Shown here: positions 24,101 to 32,528 of the stretch, one piece after another
Numbering within the stretch: the first letter of the stretch is position 1
Layout of the letters: the number at the start of each line of letters is the position of its first letter
Assembly: GCA_035537095.1 (NCBI GenBank)
Contig: DATLMV010000129.1
Location: 1 to 42,157, forward strand
DNA length: 42,157 nt
From: DASWNP01 sp035537095
GTDB taxonomy: Bacteria; Acidobacteriota; Blastocatellia; Pyrinomonadales; Pyrinomonadaceae
Reading direction: 5' to 3'
Translations under genes and position numbers: made by a program
Notes under the pieces: generated by a model
Databases searched by the model: none
What the model saw: only the letters and a program-made list of their open reading frames with translations
Told to the model about the DNA's origin: nothing

Positions 24101-25213
24101 GTGCTCAAAGTCATCAACGTTGTCGGGGCGCGGCCTAATTTTATGAAGGTTGCGCCGGTGGTGGAGGCGATGAGGCGGCGCGCGCATGAATTTGCCGCGC
24201 CCCTCGTCGTGCATACGGGGCAGCATTACGACGCGGAGATGTCGTCGGTCTTCTTTCGTGATCTGGGTTTGCCGGAGCCGGACGTTTATCTGGGCGTCGG
24301 TTCGGGAAGCCACGCGGCGCAGACGGCGGCGGTGATGGAGCGTTTCGAGCCGGTCGTCGTGCGTGAGTGTCCCGATTGGGTGCTGGTCGTCGGCGACGTT
24401 AACTCGACGCTCGCCTGTGCGCTCGTCGCGGCGAAACTGCACGTCAGGGTCGCGCACGTCGAAGCGGGACTGCGCAGCCGCGACCGCTCGATGCCGGAGG
24501 AGATCAATCGTCTCCTGACAGACCAACTCGCCGACCTGCTGCTCACGCCCTCGCGCGATGCGGACAGAAATCTTCTCGCCGAAGGCATCGCGCCCGAACG
24601 CATCCGTTTCGTCGGCAACGTGATGGTGGACTCCCTGCGCGCGCAACTCGCACGCGCCGAAAGCTCGACGGTGCGCGAACGTCTCGCGTTGAACGATACG
24701 GACTATTCGGTCGTGACTCTGCATCGTCCCGTCAATGTTGACGGGCGCGAAAGCCTCGCGCGCATCCTCTCCGCGCTCGAAGAACTCTCCGCGCATCTCC
24801 CCGTCATCTTTCCCGCGCACCCGCGCACGCGCCGCAAGCTTGCAGAGTTTGGACTGGACGAGAGAGTCAAAGGAAACGCGCGCGTGCGTCTCACGGAGCC
24901 GCTCGGCTATCTCGACTTCCTGCGACTCTATAGCGGCGCGCAGCTCGTGCTCACGGACTCCGGCGGCATACAGGAGGAGACGACCGCGCTCGGCATCCCC
25001 TGTCTGACGTTGCGCGAGAACACGGAGCGGCCCATCACCGTCGAGATGGGCACGAACCACGTCGTCGGCACAGACCCCGCGCGCATCATGCGCGCCGCCG
25101 AACGCATTCTCAAACAGCCGCGCGACATCCCGGCCCAAACTTCCATCCCGCCCCTCTGGGACGGCCACGCCGCCGAACGCATCCTCGACGCGTTACAAGA
25201 ACACAGAACTTAA
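24101..25213 (+). CDS. wecB: UDP-N-acetylglucosamine 2-epimerase (non-hydrolysing)
   Basis: This enzyme interconverts UDP-GlcNAc and UDP-ManNAc. It has 370 residues, GT-B fold, start at GTG 24101. Visible family elements are VINVVGARPNFMKVAPV, VHTGQHYDAEMSSVFF, HVEAGLRSRDRSMPEEINR with its catalytic acid and base residues, and PLGYLDFLRLYSGAQLVLTD followed by SGGIQEETTALGIPC near the C-terminus. The next step would be oxidation by the dehydrogenase 0.7 kb upstream. The final codon overlaps a heptad repeat (TAAAAGGG carries the stop). Confidence 0.92.
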   Translation: MLKVINVVGARPNFMKVAPVVEAMRRRAHEFAAPLVVHTGQHYDAEMSSVFFRDLGLPEPDVYLGVGSGSHAAQTAAVMERFEPVVVRECPDWVLVVGDVNSTLACALVAAKLHVRVAHVEAGLRSRDRSMPEEINRLLTDQLADLLLTPSRDADRNLLAEGIAPERIRFVGNVMVDSLRAQLARAESSTVRERLALNDTDYSVVTLHRPVNVDGRESLARILSALEELSAHLPVIFPAHPRTRRKLAEFGLDERVKGNARVRLTEPLGYLDFLRLYSGAQLVLTDSGGIQEETTALGIPCLTLRENTERPITVEMGTNHVVGTDPARIMRAAERILKQPRDIPAQTSIPPLWDGHAAERILDALQEHRT

Positions 25214-25316
25214 AAGGGTAAAAGGGAAATGGGGAAGGGGTGATAGGGATAAAGACAGATGCTTACCTTTCCCCTTTTAACCCTTTTCCCTTTTCCCTTT
25301 CCCCGTTTCCCCTTTA
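25212..25316. repeat. Heptad-array palindrome, AAAAGGG class (block 7)
   Basis: The purine arm AAAAGGGTAAAAGGGAAATG continues GGGAAGGGG and begins at the wecB stop codon. The pyrimidine arm (CTTTCCCCTTTTAACCC, TTTTCCCTTTTCCC, TTTCCCCGTTTCCCC) reaches the stop codon of the ABC ATPase on the other strand. It covers the whole convergent gap and overlaps both stops. Confidence 0.85.
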
Positions 25317-26603
25317 TCTGTTTTCGTCCTGTTTGATTTGCGTCGTCCAGACGAGCAGCGGGCGAATCATGCCGGACATGGGGCCGATGTAGTCGCCGCG
25401 CGCGGAGTCTCCGGCCTGCGTGTCAATGACCTGAAAGGCGACGACGTTTCGTTCGTGCAGGTGCTCGACGGTCGAGGGGACGTGTGACATGAGGGAGACA
25501 TGCGCGAGCATGCTGCCTTCGGAGAGAAGGTTGCCGGGAATCCATGCGGCGCTGATGTAGAGTCCGGCGGGGCGCGGTATCTTGCGCCACTCGGGCGCGG
25601 TGTCGTGCGCGCTGAAGAGATGCGTGCCCTCCTGATTGTAAAGCTCGACGACGGGCGCGAGGACGTGGCCCGCTTGCCGCACTTCGTACGTGATCTCGAT
25701 GCCGAAGGGACGCCGGATGTCTATGGCGGCGATGGTCTCGCCGTCCTGCGCGCGGACGCGCACGCCGCGCAGACGGACTACTTCGTTTCCCGGCGCGCTC
25801 TGAGCGTCGTTCCAGATGCGTTCTGCGCCGACGTTGAGACTCGTGCTCAGGTAATCGTTGACGACGCGTTCGGCTGCGCCGTCGCTGGCAATCGTGCCGC
25901 GCGCGAGCAGCAGGACGCGCTTGCAGAGACGCGTGACGGCGGGCATGTTGTGTGAGACGAAGAAGATGGTGCGGCCCTGCTGCCGGATGTCGTGCATCTT
26001 GTCGAGACACTTCTGCTGGAAGGCCGCGTCGCCGACCGCCAGCACTTCGTCCATCATCAAAATCTCCGGCTCAAGATGCGCCGCCACCGAGAAGGCGAGC
26101 CGCACGTACATCCCGCTCGAATACCATTTGACGGGCGTGTCTATGAACTTCTCAATCTCCGAGAAGGCGACGATTTCGTCGAACTTGCGTGCAATCTCGA
26201 AGCGTCGCATGCCGAGAATCGCGCCGCTCAGAAAGATGTTTTCGCGCCCCGTCAGGTCAGGATGAAAGCCCGTGCCGACTTCGAGCAGGCTGCCGACGCG
26301 ACCGTAGAGCGCGACGCGTCCGGTCGTCGGCTTGGTGACGCGCGAGAGGATTTTGAGAAGCGTTGATTTGCCCGCGCCGTTCGGGCCGATGATGCCGATG
26401 AGTTCGCCCTGCTGCACTTCAAAGTTGATCTCCCTGAGCGCCCAGAGCGTTTCGCGCGACGATGCGTCGCCGCCGCCGCTGAGGCGTCTGAAGGGCGCGG
26501 TGACTGCGCCCGCCAGCATCTCCCGAAACGTCATGTAGCCGGGGTGCAGCCCGCCGATGCGGTAACGCTTGCTCAGATTTTCGACTTTGACAATCGGCTG
26601 CAT
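25314..26603 (-). CDS. wzt: Polysaccharide ABC exporter ATPase with C-terminal carbohydrate-binding domain (Wzt type)
   Basis: The ATP-hydrolysing subunit of an O-antigen/teichoic-acid class ABC exporter. It has 429 residues. The nucleotide-binding domain covers about 1-240: Walker A GPNGAGKST at 73-81, a family-typical signature WYSSGMYVRLAFSVAAHLEP, Walker B EILMMDEVLAVGDAAFQQKC, and the H-loop VSHNMPAV. The remaining 180 residues are beta-rich and correspond to the Wzt C-terminal domain, which recognises the capped end of the finished glycan in systems with chain-terminator control. The gene follows the permease with a 12-base gap on the same strand. Confidence 0.93.
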   Translation of the reverse strand: MQPIVKVENLSKRYRIGGLHPGYMTFREMLAGAVTAPFRRLSGGGDASSRETLWALREINFEVQQGELIGIIGPNGAGKSTLLKILSRVTKPTTGRVALYGRVGSLLEVGTGFHPDLTGRENIFLSGAILGMRRFEIARKFDEIVAFSEIEKFIDTPVKWYSSGMYVRLAFSVAAHLEPEILMMDEVLAVGDAAFQQKCLDKMHDIRQQGRTIFFVSHNMPAVTRLCKRVLLLARGTIASDGAAERVVNDYLSTSLNVGAERIWNDAQSAPGNEVVRLRGVRVRAQDGETIAAIDIRRPFGIEITYEVRQAGHVLAPVVELYNQEGTHLFSAHDTAPEWRKIPRPAGLYISAAWIPGNLLSEGSMLAHVSLMSHVPSTVEHLHERNVVAFQVIDTQAGDSARGDYIGPMSGMIRPLLVWTTQIKQDENR

Positions 26604-26615
26604 CGGTTCGTTTGG

Positions 26616-27548
26616 TCAGACTAAATCGGCGAAGGTCTCTTCGGCGCGACGGAAGACGTAGAGCGATGTGACGAGCACGACGAGCGTCAGCGCGGCGGCG
26701 ATGCCGATGGCCGTCCAGTCGAACGCGCGCCCGACGAGCGCGGAACGAAAGCCCTCGATGATGCCCGTCAGGGGATTGAAGACGAGCACCCAACGCCACG
26801 CGCCCGTCACCTTGCTGGCCGGATAGATGACGGGCGAAGCGAACATCCAGAGTTGAATTATAAAAGGCAAGGCGTGACGCAGGTCTCTGTATTTGACGGT
26901 CAGCGCGGAGGTCAGAAATCCGACGCCGAGCGCGAGCAGCAACGTGAGCGCGACGAAGCAGGGCAGCAGCAGCAGTTGCGCCGACGGCACGACGGCGTAA
27001 TAGACGGCGAGCCCGCAGAGGATGAGCGATGCGATAGCGAAATCAACGAGTCCGGCGGCGATGGCGGCAGCCGGAATAAACATGCGCGGGAAATAGACTT
27101 TGGTGATGAGATTCGTGTTGTTGATCAGGCTGTAAGTTCCGTTGATGACGGCGTTGGCGAAGAACGTCCAGAGCAGGAGTCCCGTGTAGGCGAAGAGCGG
27201 GTAGGGGATGTCGCCGGACGAGAGGCCCGCGAATTTGTTGAAGACGAGCGTAAAGAGCAGCATCGAAAAGATGGGCTGGATGACGACCCACGCCGCGCCC
27301 ATCAACGTCTGCTTGTAGCGCACCTTGATGTCGCGCCATGTGAGGAAGTAGAGCAGTTCGCGGAAACGCCAGAGGTCGCGCAGGTCGAGCCACACGCTCG
27401 AACGCTCCGCGTCAATCAAGACTAGAGGTTGTGCGGGTACGAGGGCGGGCGCGTGCGTCGCTTGCGGGGCCGAAGCGTCGCGCTGGATGTCCGGCGGAGC
27501 GGGTTCGGGTTCGAGCGCGCCCGCGCTCCGGCTGGTTTGCAAATCCAT
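26616..27548 (-). CDS. wzm: Polysaccharide ABC exporter permease (Wzm type)
   Basis: The membrane subunit of the exporter. It has 310 residues from the ATG at 27548. A Pro/Ala-rich cytoplasmic N-terminus of about 55 residues comes before RELLYFLTWRDIKVRYKQTL and GAAWVVIQPIFSMLLFTLVF. These are hallmarks of the ABC-2 polysaccharide permeases, followed by about five more hydrophobic helices. The conserved segment FNPLTGIIEGFRSALVGR lies near the C-terminus. It would move the undecaprenyl-linked glycan across the inner membrane together with the ATPase. It is transcribed away from the GT4 gene. Confidence 0.92.
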   Translation of the reverse strand: MDLQTSRSAGALEPEPAPPDIQRDASAPQATHAPALVPAQPLVLIDAERSSVWLDLRDLWRFRELLYFLTWRDIKVRYKQTLMGAAWVVIQPIFSMLLFTLVFNKFAGLSSGDIPYPLFAYTGLLLWTFFANAVINGTYSLINNTNLITKVYFPRMFIPAAAIAAGLVDFAIASLILCGLAVYYAVVPSAQLLLLPCFVALTLLLALGVGFLTSALTVKYRDLRHALPFIIQLWMFASPVIYPASKVTGAWRWVLVFNPLTGIIEGFRSALVGRAFDWTAIGIAAALTLVVLVTSLYVFRRAEETFADLV

Positions 27549-27916
27549 CAAATTCGCTTCTGAACAAAACGGCTCAAGCCGCTTGCGGACGCACGCGGCC
27601 TCGTGTTTTCCAAACGTTCGCCCGCCGGTTTGTTGCTATTGAAAATGCCGCGAGAAAGCTCAGTCTAACGACCGTTGCGCGGGCGCGTCAAGCAAGGTCA
27701 GGGCGGGCGACGGACGACTGATGAAGGACGATGTGAAGAAAGCGACGCTCGGTCGTTCGTGCAGAGCGGCGCGCTGTCGCTCGTGCGCGGGTGAGTTGTT
27801 TGTGAGTTGCGGGTTGAATAAAAAAAGGACGTGCTGTGTTATGTTGCAGCGTCAAGCGGGTCAATGACTGATGTGTTAGAGCATCTTATCTTTCAGCCGG
27901 AGGAGACGGGGAAGCC
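27549..27916. other. Divergent intergenic region between wzm and the GT4 gene
   Basis: 368 bases without a supported gene or heptad array. It contains a run of seven A residues and a plus-strand promoter candidate (listed separately). No minus-strand promoter was found that I would defend. Confidence 0.4.
27814..27842 (+). promoter_or_regulatory. Candidate promoter for the GT4-asnB run
   Basis: TTGAAT (27814-27819), 17 bases starting with A7, then TGTTAT (27837-27842). Each box matches 4/6 consensus positions. It lies 75 bases upstream of the GT4 start. Weak, by eye. Confidence 0.35.
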
Positions 27917-29026
27917 TTGCGCGTATTGATGGGGATGCCGGACAGGAATTCGCTCGGCGGGCCTGCGGCTTGCGAGCCGCCGTTCGTCGAGGAGTTGCGG
28001 CGGATGGGTCTGGAAGTCGCTGAGGAAACTTACGTCTACGGCGACCGGCTTGAGCGGACGAACCTGCGCAGCCGTGTCGCGAGGGTGCTCCGCACCGCGC
28101 GCCATCTCCGCCGCCGACTCGACGCCGGACGCTTCGACCTCCTGCATCTCAACACGTCGTTCGATACGCGCGCGCTTTTCCGCGACGTGCCGACCGTCAT
28201 GTCGCTACGGCGCGCTTCGGGGAGCAAAATCTTCCTCAAGTTTCACGGCTCGGATGCGCGGCTGTTAGAGACGAAGAATCCTCTGCTGCGTGCGCTCGGT
28301 CGCAGCTTACTCCGGCGTGCGGACGCCGTCGGCGTGTTGTCGAGCGAAGAGAGAGAGAACTTCGTGCGCGCGGGCGCGGAGGCGCGGAAGGTGTTCGTCG
28401 TCAAGAACGTCGTCGAGGACGCCGCGCGCTACGTGCGCTCGCCGTCGTTTGCCGAACGCTTGAAGCTCCCGCCGGATGTGCCTCTGCTGCTCTTTATCGC
28501 GCGCTTCATTCCCGCCAAAGGTCTGCTCGAAGTGGTGCGCGCCTGCGCCATTTTGCGCGAGCGCGGATATGATTTCCGTCTGCTCTGTCTGGGCGACGGC
28601 CCCGCGCGCGCCGCAGCCGAAGCGGAGGTCGCGCGGCTCGATCTACAGGCGCACGCGCGTTTTCTCGGCTACATCCCCGAGGCGGAGACGCGCGACTTCT
28701 ACGCCAACAGCACCGCGCTCGTCTTCCCGACCTATCATTACGAAGGCTTCCCGATGGTCGTCTTCAACTCGCTCGCCGCCGGTCTGCCCATCATCACGAC
28801 GCGCATCCGCGCCGCCGCCGATTACCTCCGCGAACCCGACAACTGTCTCTGGGTCGAAGCCCGTCAGCCCGCCATGCTCGCCGAGAAAATCGCACGCCTC
28901 CTCGACCAACCCGAAACCCGCGCCGCGATGTCGCGCAACAACCGCGCGCTCGCCCAATCCTTCAACGCCGCACACGTCGCACGCGAATACGTGCAAGTCT
29001 ATAAAATAGTGACGGGTGACAAGTGA
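27917..29026 (+). CDS. Glycosyltransferase family 4
   Basis: A 369-residue retaining GT-B enzyme that would add a sugar to the growing surface glycan at the cytoplasmic face. N-terminal half: MGMPDRNSLGGPAACEPPFV, a sugar-binding GG loop, and FLKFHGSDARLL. C-terminal half: LLLFIARFIPAKGLLEVVRA, CLGDGPARAAAEAE and the nucleotide-sugar binding EX7E-like region FPTYHYEGFPMVVFNSLAAG followed by LPIITT. The start is TTG 27917, with GGAGGAG upstream; ATG 27929 is an alternative four codons on. Donor and acceptor are unknown. The last residues (IVTGDK) are encoded by the start of the following repeat. Confidence 0.88.
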   Translation: MRVLMGMPDRNSLGGPAACEPPFVEELRRMGLEVAEETYVYGDRLERTNLRSRVARVLRTARHLRRRLDAGRFDLLHLNTSFDTRALFRDVPTVMSLRRASGSKIFLKFHGSDARLLETKNPLLRALGRSLLRRADAVGVLSSEERENFVRAGAEARKVFVVKNVVEDAARYVRSPSFAERLKLPPDVPLLLFIARFIPAKGLLEVVRACAILRERGYDFRLLCLGDGPARAAAEAEVARLDLQAHARFLGYIPEAETRDFYANSTALVFPTYHYEGFPMVVFNSLAAGLPIITTRIRAAADYLREPDNCLWVEARQPAMLAEKIARLLDQPETRAAMSRNNRALAQSFNAAHVAREYVQVYKIVTGDK

Positions 29027-29211
29027 CGAGTGACGAGCCGGAAGATGTCGAAAGTCGAAGGTCACAAGTCCAAAGTCAAAGGTCAAAAGCATTGTCTTGC
29101 GACTTGAGACTTTGGACTTTCAGACTTCGGACTTCTTCTGACGTTGGACTTGTGACTTTCGACTTCTTCTCCTATCCTTGCTTGTCACTTGTCACTCGTC
29201 ACCCGTCACTA
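29008..29211. repeat. Nested heptad-array palindrome, GTGACGA outside, AAAGTCC inside (block 8)
   Basis: The outer left arm is GTGACGG-GTGACAA-GTGACGA-GTGACGA, beginning in the last codons of the GT4 gene. The inner left arm has GTCGAAAGTCGAAGGTCAC then AAGTCCAAAGTCAAAGGTC. The inner right arm has ACTTTGGACTTTCAGACTT and GGACTTGTGACTTTCGACTT. The outer right arm is CTTGTCACTTGTCACTCG then TCACCCGTCAC, ending 9 bases before asnB. Two word classes are thus combined symmetrically in one element. Confidence 0.88.
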
Positions 29212-29219
29212 TTTTTCTC

Positions 29220-31157
29220 ATGTGTGGAATCGCCGGAGTTGTGAGTACGGATTCGGAGGCGCGCATCGGCGCGATGCTGCGGAGCATCGAGCATCGCGGG
29301 CGCGACGACGAGGGTGTGTGGACTTCCGCGCCGGTGGACGACGTGGGGCGGCGCGTGTGTCTCGGCCACCGGCGGCTGGCGATTATTGATACGAGCCGCG
29401 CCGGACACCAGCCGATGCTCTCGGCGGACGGTCGCTACGCGCTGACGTTCAACGGCGAGATTTACAACTACCGGGAGTTGCGGCGCGAACTCTCCGCGCG
29501 TGGCCGTCGCTTCGAGACCGACACCGACACGGAAGTGCTGCTCGCGGCCTTCGCCGAATGGGGCGACGAGTGTTTGCCGCGCCTGAACGGCATGTTCGCC
29601 TTCGCCGTCTGGGACAGCTTGGAGCGCACGCTGACGCTGGCGCGCGACCGCGTCGGCATCAAGCCGCTCTACTACGCGACGGCGCGCGGCGCAGCGGGCG
29701 CGGGCGAGGATTTCATCTTCGCGTCGGAAGCTAAAGGGATACTGGCGTCGGGTCTGGTCGAGCGCGCGATAGATTTGGAGGGTCTCAATCAACAGTTGAC
29801 CTTTCTCTGGACGCCCGACCCGTTCACGCTCTTTCAAGGCATCCGGAAGCTACCGCCCGCACACGTCTTGACGCTGCGCGAGGGGCGCGCGAGCGTGCGC
29901 GAGTGGTGGGATATTTCGTTTGACGAGATAGAGCAAGGCGGGAGTGAAGAAAGTTGGCGCGAGCGCGTTTTGGAGACTCTGGAGCGCGTCGTCCGGATGG
30001 AGATGGTCGCGGACGTGCCGCTCGGGTCGTTTCTCTCGGGCGGACTCGATTCTTCGATGATCGTCGCGCTGATGAACCGTCACAGCGACGGTCGCCGCGT
30101 CTCCACCTACACCATCGGCATCGAACCGGAAGACCTGCGCTACGACATCATCCCCGACGATGCGCGCTGGGCGCGTCGCGTCGGCAAACTCTTCGAGACC
30201 GACTATCACGAGACGATGCTCAAGCCGGACGTGGCCGCGCTCCTGCCGAAGCTCGTCCATCATCTTGAGATGCCTCTGATTGACATGGCGATCAGCAGTT
30301 ATCTCGTCGCGCGTGCGGCGCGCGAAACGCTGACGGTGCTGCTCTCGGGGATGGGCGGCGACGAAGTTTTCGCGGGCTACCCGCGACAGATGGCGTCGAG
30401 CATCGCGTCCGCTCTGGATGTCGTGCCGCGCGCCCTGCGTCGTCCGGCGATGCAGACGCTCGCGCACGCGCTTCCGGGCGGGCGTCCCGGTCGCCTGACC
30501 GCGCCGCTCAGGAACGCGAAGAAGTTTGCGCGCAGCGCCGCGCTCGATTTCGAGAATCGTTATCTCGGCTACGGAACTTACTTCACCGACGAAGCGAAAC
30601 GCGCTCTTTACTCGGACGACCTGCGCGAGGCCACCGCAGGCTTCGACGCCTACCGCGAGCACCGTCGCTACTTCGAGCGCGCCGCGCGCGCCGCGCCCTT
30701 GAATCAACTGCTGTACGTTGATTTGAAGACCTTTCTGCCGTGTCTCAATCTGGACTATACGGACAGAACCTCGATGGCCGCGACGCTCGAAGTGCGCGTC
30801 CCCTTTCTCAATCAGGAGATGCTCGACTTGACGGCGCGGATACCGCCCGCGCTCAAGTTGCGCGGGTTGAAACGCAAGTACATCCTGAAGCGCGCGGCGG
30901 AAAAATTGTTGCCGCGTGATATCGTGTGGCGCAAGAAGGCGGGCTTCGGCGCGCCGATTCGCGCGTGGCTGCGCGGCCCCTTGCGCCCGCTCGTCGAAGA
31001 AAAGTTGTCGGCGGAGAGAATCAGACGGCGCGGCCTCTTTCGTCCCGCAGAGGTCGAGCGCATCGTCGCCGCCAATCTTTCGGGGCGCGAAGATTTCAAC
31101 CTCCATGTGCTCCAACTGCTGACGCTCGAAATGTGGTTCGAGACGTTTATTGATTAA
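29220..31157 (+). CDS. asnB: Glutamine-dependent asparagine synthetase-like amidotransferase (AsnB family)
   Basis: A 645-residue two-domain enzyme. The N-terminal Ntn glutaminase domain starts with the nucleophile Cys2 (MCGIAGVVS) and has HRRLAIIDTSRAGHQPM and FNGEIYNYRELR. The C-terminal synthetase domain has the ATP loop FLSGGLDSSMIVALMNRH, LLSGMGGDEVFAGYPRQ, and the segment KRAAEKLLPRDIVWRKKAGF. The ATG at 29220 is fixed by Cys2. In surface-polysaccharide clusters such AsnB paralogues commonly amidate a uronic acid instead of aspartate, which fits the upstream uronate-producing dehydrogenase. Ordinary asparagine synthesis cannot be excluded. Confidence 0.9.
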   Translation: MCGIAGVVSTDSEARIGAMLRSIEHRGRDDEGVWTSAPVDDVGRRVCLGHRRLAIIDTSRAGHQPMLSADGRYALTFNGEIYNYRELRRELSARGRRFETDTDTEVLLAAFAEWGDECLPRLNGMFAFAVWDSLERTLTLARDRVGIKPLYYATARGAAGAGEDFIFASEAKGILASGLVERAIDLEGLNQQLTFLWTPDPFTLFQGIRKLPPAHVLTLREGRASVREWWDISFDEIEQGGSEESWRERVLETLERVVRMEMVADVPLGSFLSGGLDSSMIVALMNRHSDGRRVSTYTIGIEPEDLRYDIIPDDARWARRVGKLFETDYHETMLKPDVAALLPKLVHHLEMPLIDMAISSYLVARAARETLTVLLSGMGGDEVFAGYPRQMASSIASALDVVPRALRRPAMQTLAHALPGGRPGRLTAPLRNAKKFARSAALDFENRYLGYGTYFTDEAKRALYSDDLREATAGFDAYREHRRYFERAARAAPLNQLLYVDLKTFLPCLNLDYTDRTSMAATLEVRVPFLNQEMLDLTARIPPALKLRGLKRKYILKRAAEKLLPRDIVWRKKAGFGAPIRAWLRGPLRPLVEEKLSAERIRRRGLFRPAEVERIVAANLSGREDFNLHVLQLLTLEMWFETFID

Positions 31158-31187
31158 GGAAAGAGACGAGAGAGAGAGAGAGTAGCG

Positions 31188-32408
31188 ATGAAGGCGCAGC
31201 GAAAGCGAGAGGCGACAGCGAAGACGACGCACGGGGACGCGCACGCGGATGCGGGTGCGTCGGCGCATGATGAAGAACGGCGTGAGCAAAGCTTCGCCGG
31301 TGGGCTGCGGCGGCTCGACTGGAAGTTGGTCGCGTTGATGCTGGCGATTAAGCTCCTGATCTTCGTCTTCGCCGTGCACGCGTTCTATTTGCTGTCGAAC
31401 ACCCGGACGGAAGGGTTGTACGGTTGGCTGGAAATCTGGAATCGTTGGGACGCGCCGCACTATCTCGACATCGCGCGCGACGGCTACGTGACGACCGGCG
31501 AGCAGAGCCGCTGGCTCGTCTTTTACCCGTTGCTGCCGTGGCTGACGCGCGTCTTCGCGCTGTTCACGGGCGGCGATTATTTAATCGGCGCTTTTTTAGT
31601 CTCGACCATCGCGTCGCTTGCCGCCGGACTGCTCCTGTACAGGCTCGCCGCGCTCGACGAGACGGAGGCGGTCGCGCGTCGCGCCGTCTGGTTTCTCTTC
31701 ATCTTCCCGACAAGTTATTTCCTGCACATCGGCTACACGGAGAGCCTGTTTATCGCCATCTCGGTCGGCTGTTTTCTGGCGGCACGCAAGGGGCGTTGGT
31801 GGCTGGCGGGCGTGCTCGCCGCGCTCGCGGGGCTGACGCGCGTCAACGGTCTGATACTGATTCCCGCGCTCGCCGTCGAAGCCTTGCAGCAGTACCGCGA
31901 GACGCGACGCCTCAACCCGCAATGGCTCTGGATACTCTTCGCGGGCCTCGGCTTCGGCCTCTACCTGCTCATCAACTATCAGGTGACGGGCGACGCCTTC
32001 GCCTTTCAAAAGATTGCGAGCGAGCATTGGTCGAAGTCTCTGACGTGGCCGTGGGTGGGCATCCGCGAGGTGGCGCGTTCGATGTGGTGGCGCGCTCCGG
32101 CGGAAGCGCAGATGGTCGGCGTGCAGGAGTTTGTTTTCATCCTCTTGGGGCTGCTCTGCACGGTCTGGACTTGGAAAGAGTTTCGCCCGTCATACGGCGT
32201 CTGGATGACGCTCAACTGGCTGCTCTGGACGAGCACCTCCTTTATCCTCAGCGCGCCGCGCTACACGCTCATCATGTTTCCCATCTATCTACTCTTCGCG
32301 CGTCTCACCGCCCGTCGCCCGTTCTGGGACGGCCTGATAACCGTCTGGTCGCTGCTCTTTCTCGCCATCTTCGTCAGCCAATTCGTGCAGGGGCGTTGGG
32401 CATTCTAA
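31188..32408 (+). CDS. PIG-V-like GT-C mannosyltransferase
   Basis: A 406-residue integral membrane glycosyltransferase with about nine hydrophobic segments and a 45-residue charged N-terminal tail. The signature EIWNRWDAPHYLDIARDGYV at the start of the first large loop and VFYPLLPWLTRVFA are those of the PIG-V family (eukaryotic GPI mannosyltransferase II and bacterial homologues), which use polyprenyl-phosphate mannose on the outer membrane face. ADDETEAV-like loop LAALDETEAVARRAV and GLTRVNGLILIP follow. It lies 20 bases upstream of a polyprenyl-phosphate sugar synthase-like gene, which probably makes its donor. Confidence 0.8.
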   Translation: MKAQRKREATAKTTHGDAHADAGASAHDEERREQSFAGGLRRLDWKLVALMLAIKLLIFVFAVHAFYLLSNTRTEGLYGWLEIWNRWDAPHYLDIARDGYVTTGEQSRWLVFYPLLPWLTRVFALFTGGDYLIGAFLVSTIASLAAGLLLYRLAALDETEAVARRAVWFLFIFPTSYFLHIGYTESLFIAISVGCFLAARKGRWWLAGVLAALAGLTRVNGLILIPALAVEALQQYRETRRLNPQWLWILFAGLGFGLYLLINYQVTGDAFAFQKIASEHWSKSLTWPWVGIREVARSMWWRAPAEAQMVGVQEFVFILLGLLCTVWTWKEFRPSYGVWMTLNWLLWTSTSFILSAPRYTLIMFPIYLLFARLTARRPFWDGLITVWSLLFLAIFVSQFVQGRWAF

Positions 32409-32410
32409 GA

Positions 32411-32528
32411 AGGGATGAGGGATGAGGGATGAGGGATGAAACGGAACAGAGCACACCGGAGCACAACGTATCCAAGCAAAGCACAGGTGAGTTAAATTCT
32501 CTCATCCCTCATCCCTCATCCCTCATCC
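32411..32528. repeat. Heptad-array palindrome, GGGATGA class (block 9)
   Basis: The left arm is four copies of GGGATGA (32413-32440). The right arm CTCATCCCTCATCCCTCATC continues CCTCATCC (32499-32527), nearly perfectly complementary. Much of the element, including the whole right arm, is read as the N-terminal codons of the next gene (LIPHPSSLILS). Confidence 0.88.

Noticed and set aside
7619..29211. Heptad arrays as CRISPR
   Set aside because: Units are 7 bases without spacers and form mirrored arms; no cas genes in the window.
29178..29219. Earlier start for asnB
   Set aside because: The enzyme needs Cys directly after the initiator Met, which fixes the start at 29220; the earlier bases belong to the palindrome.
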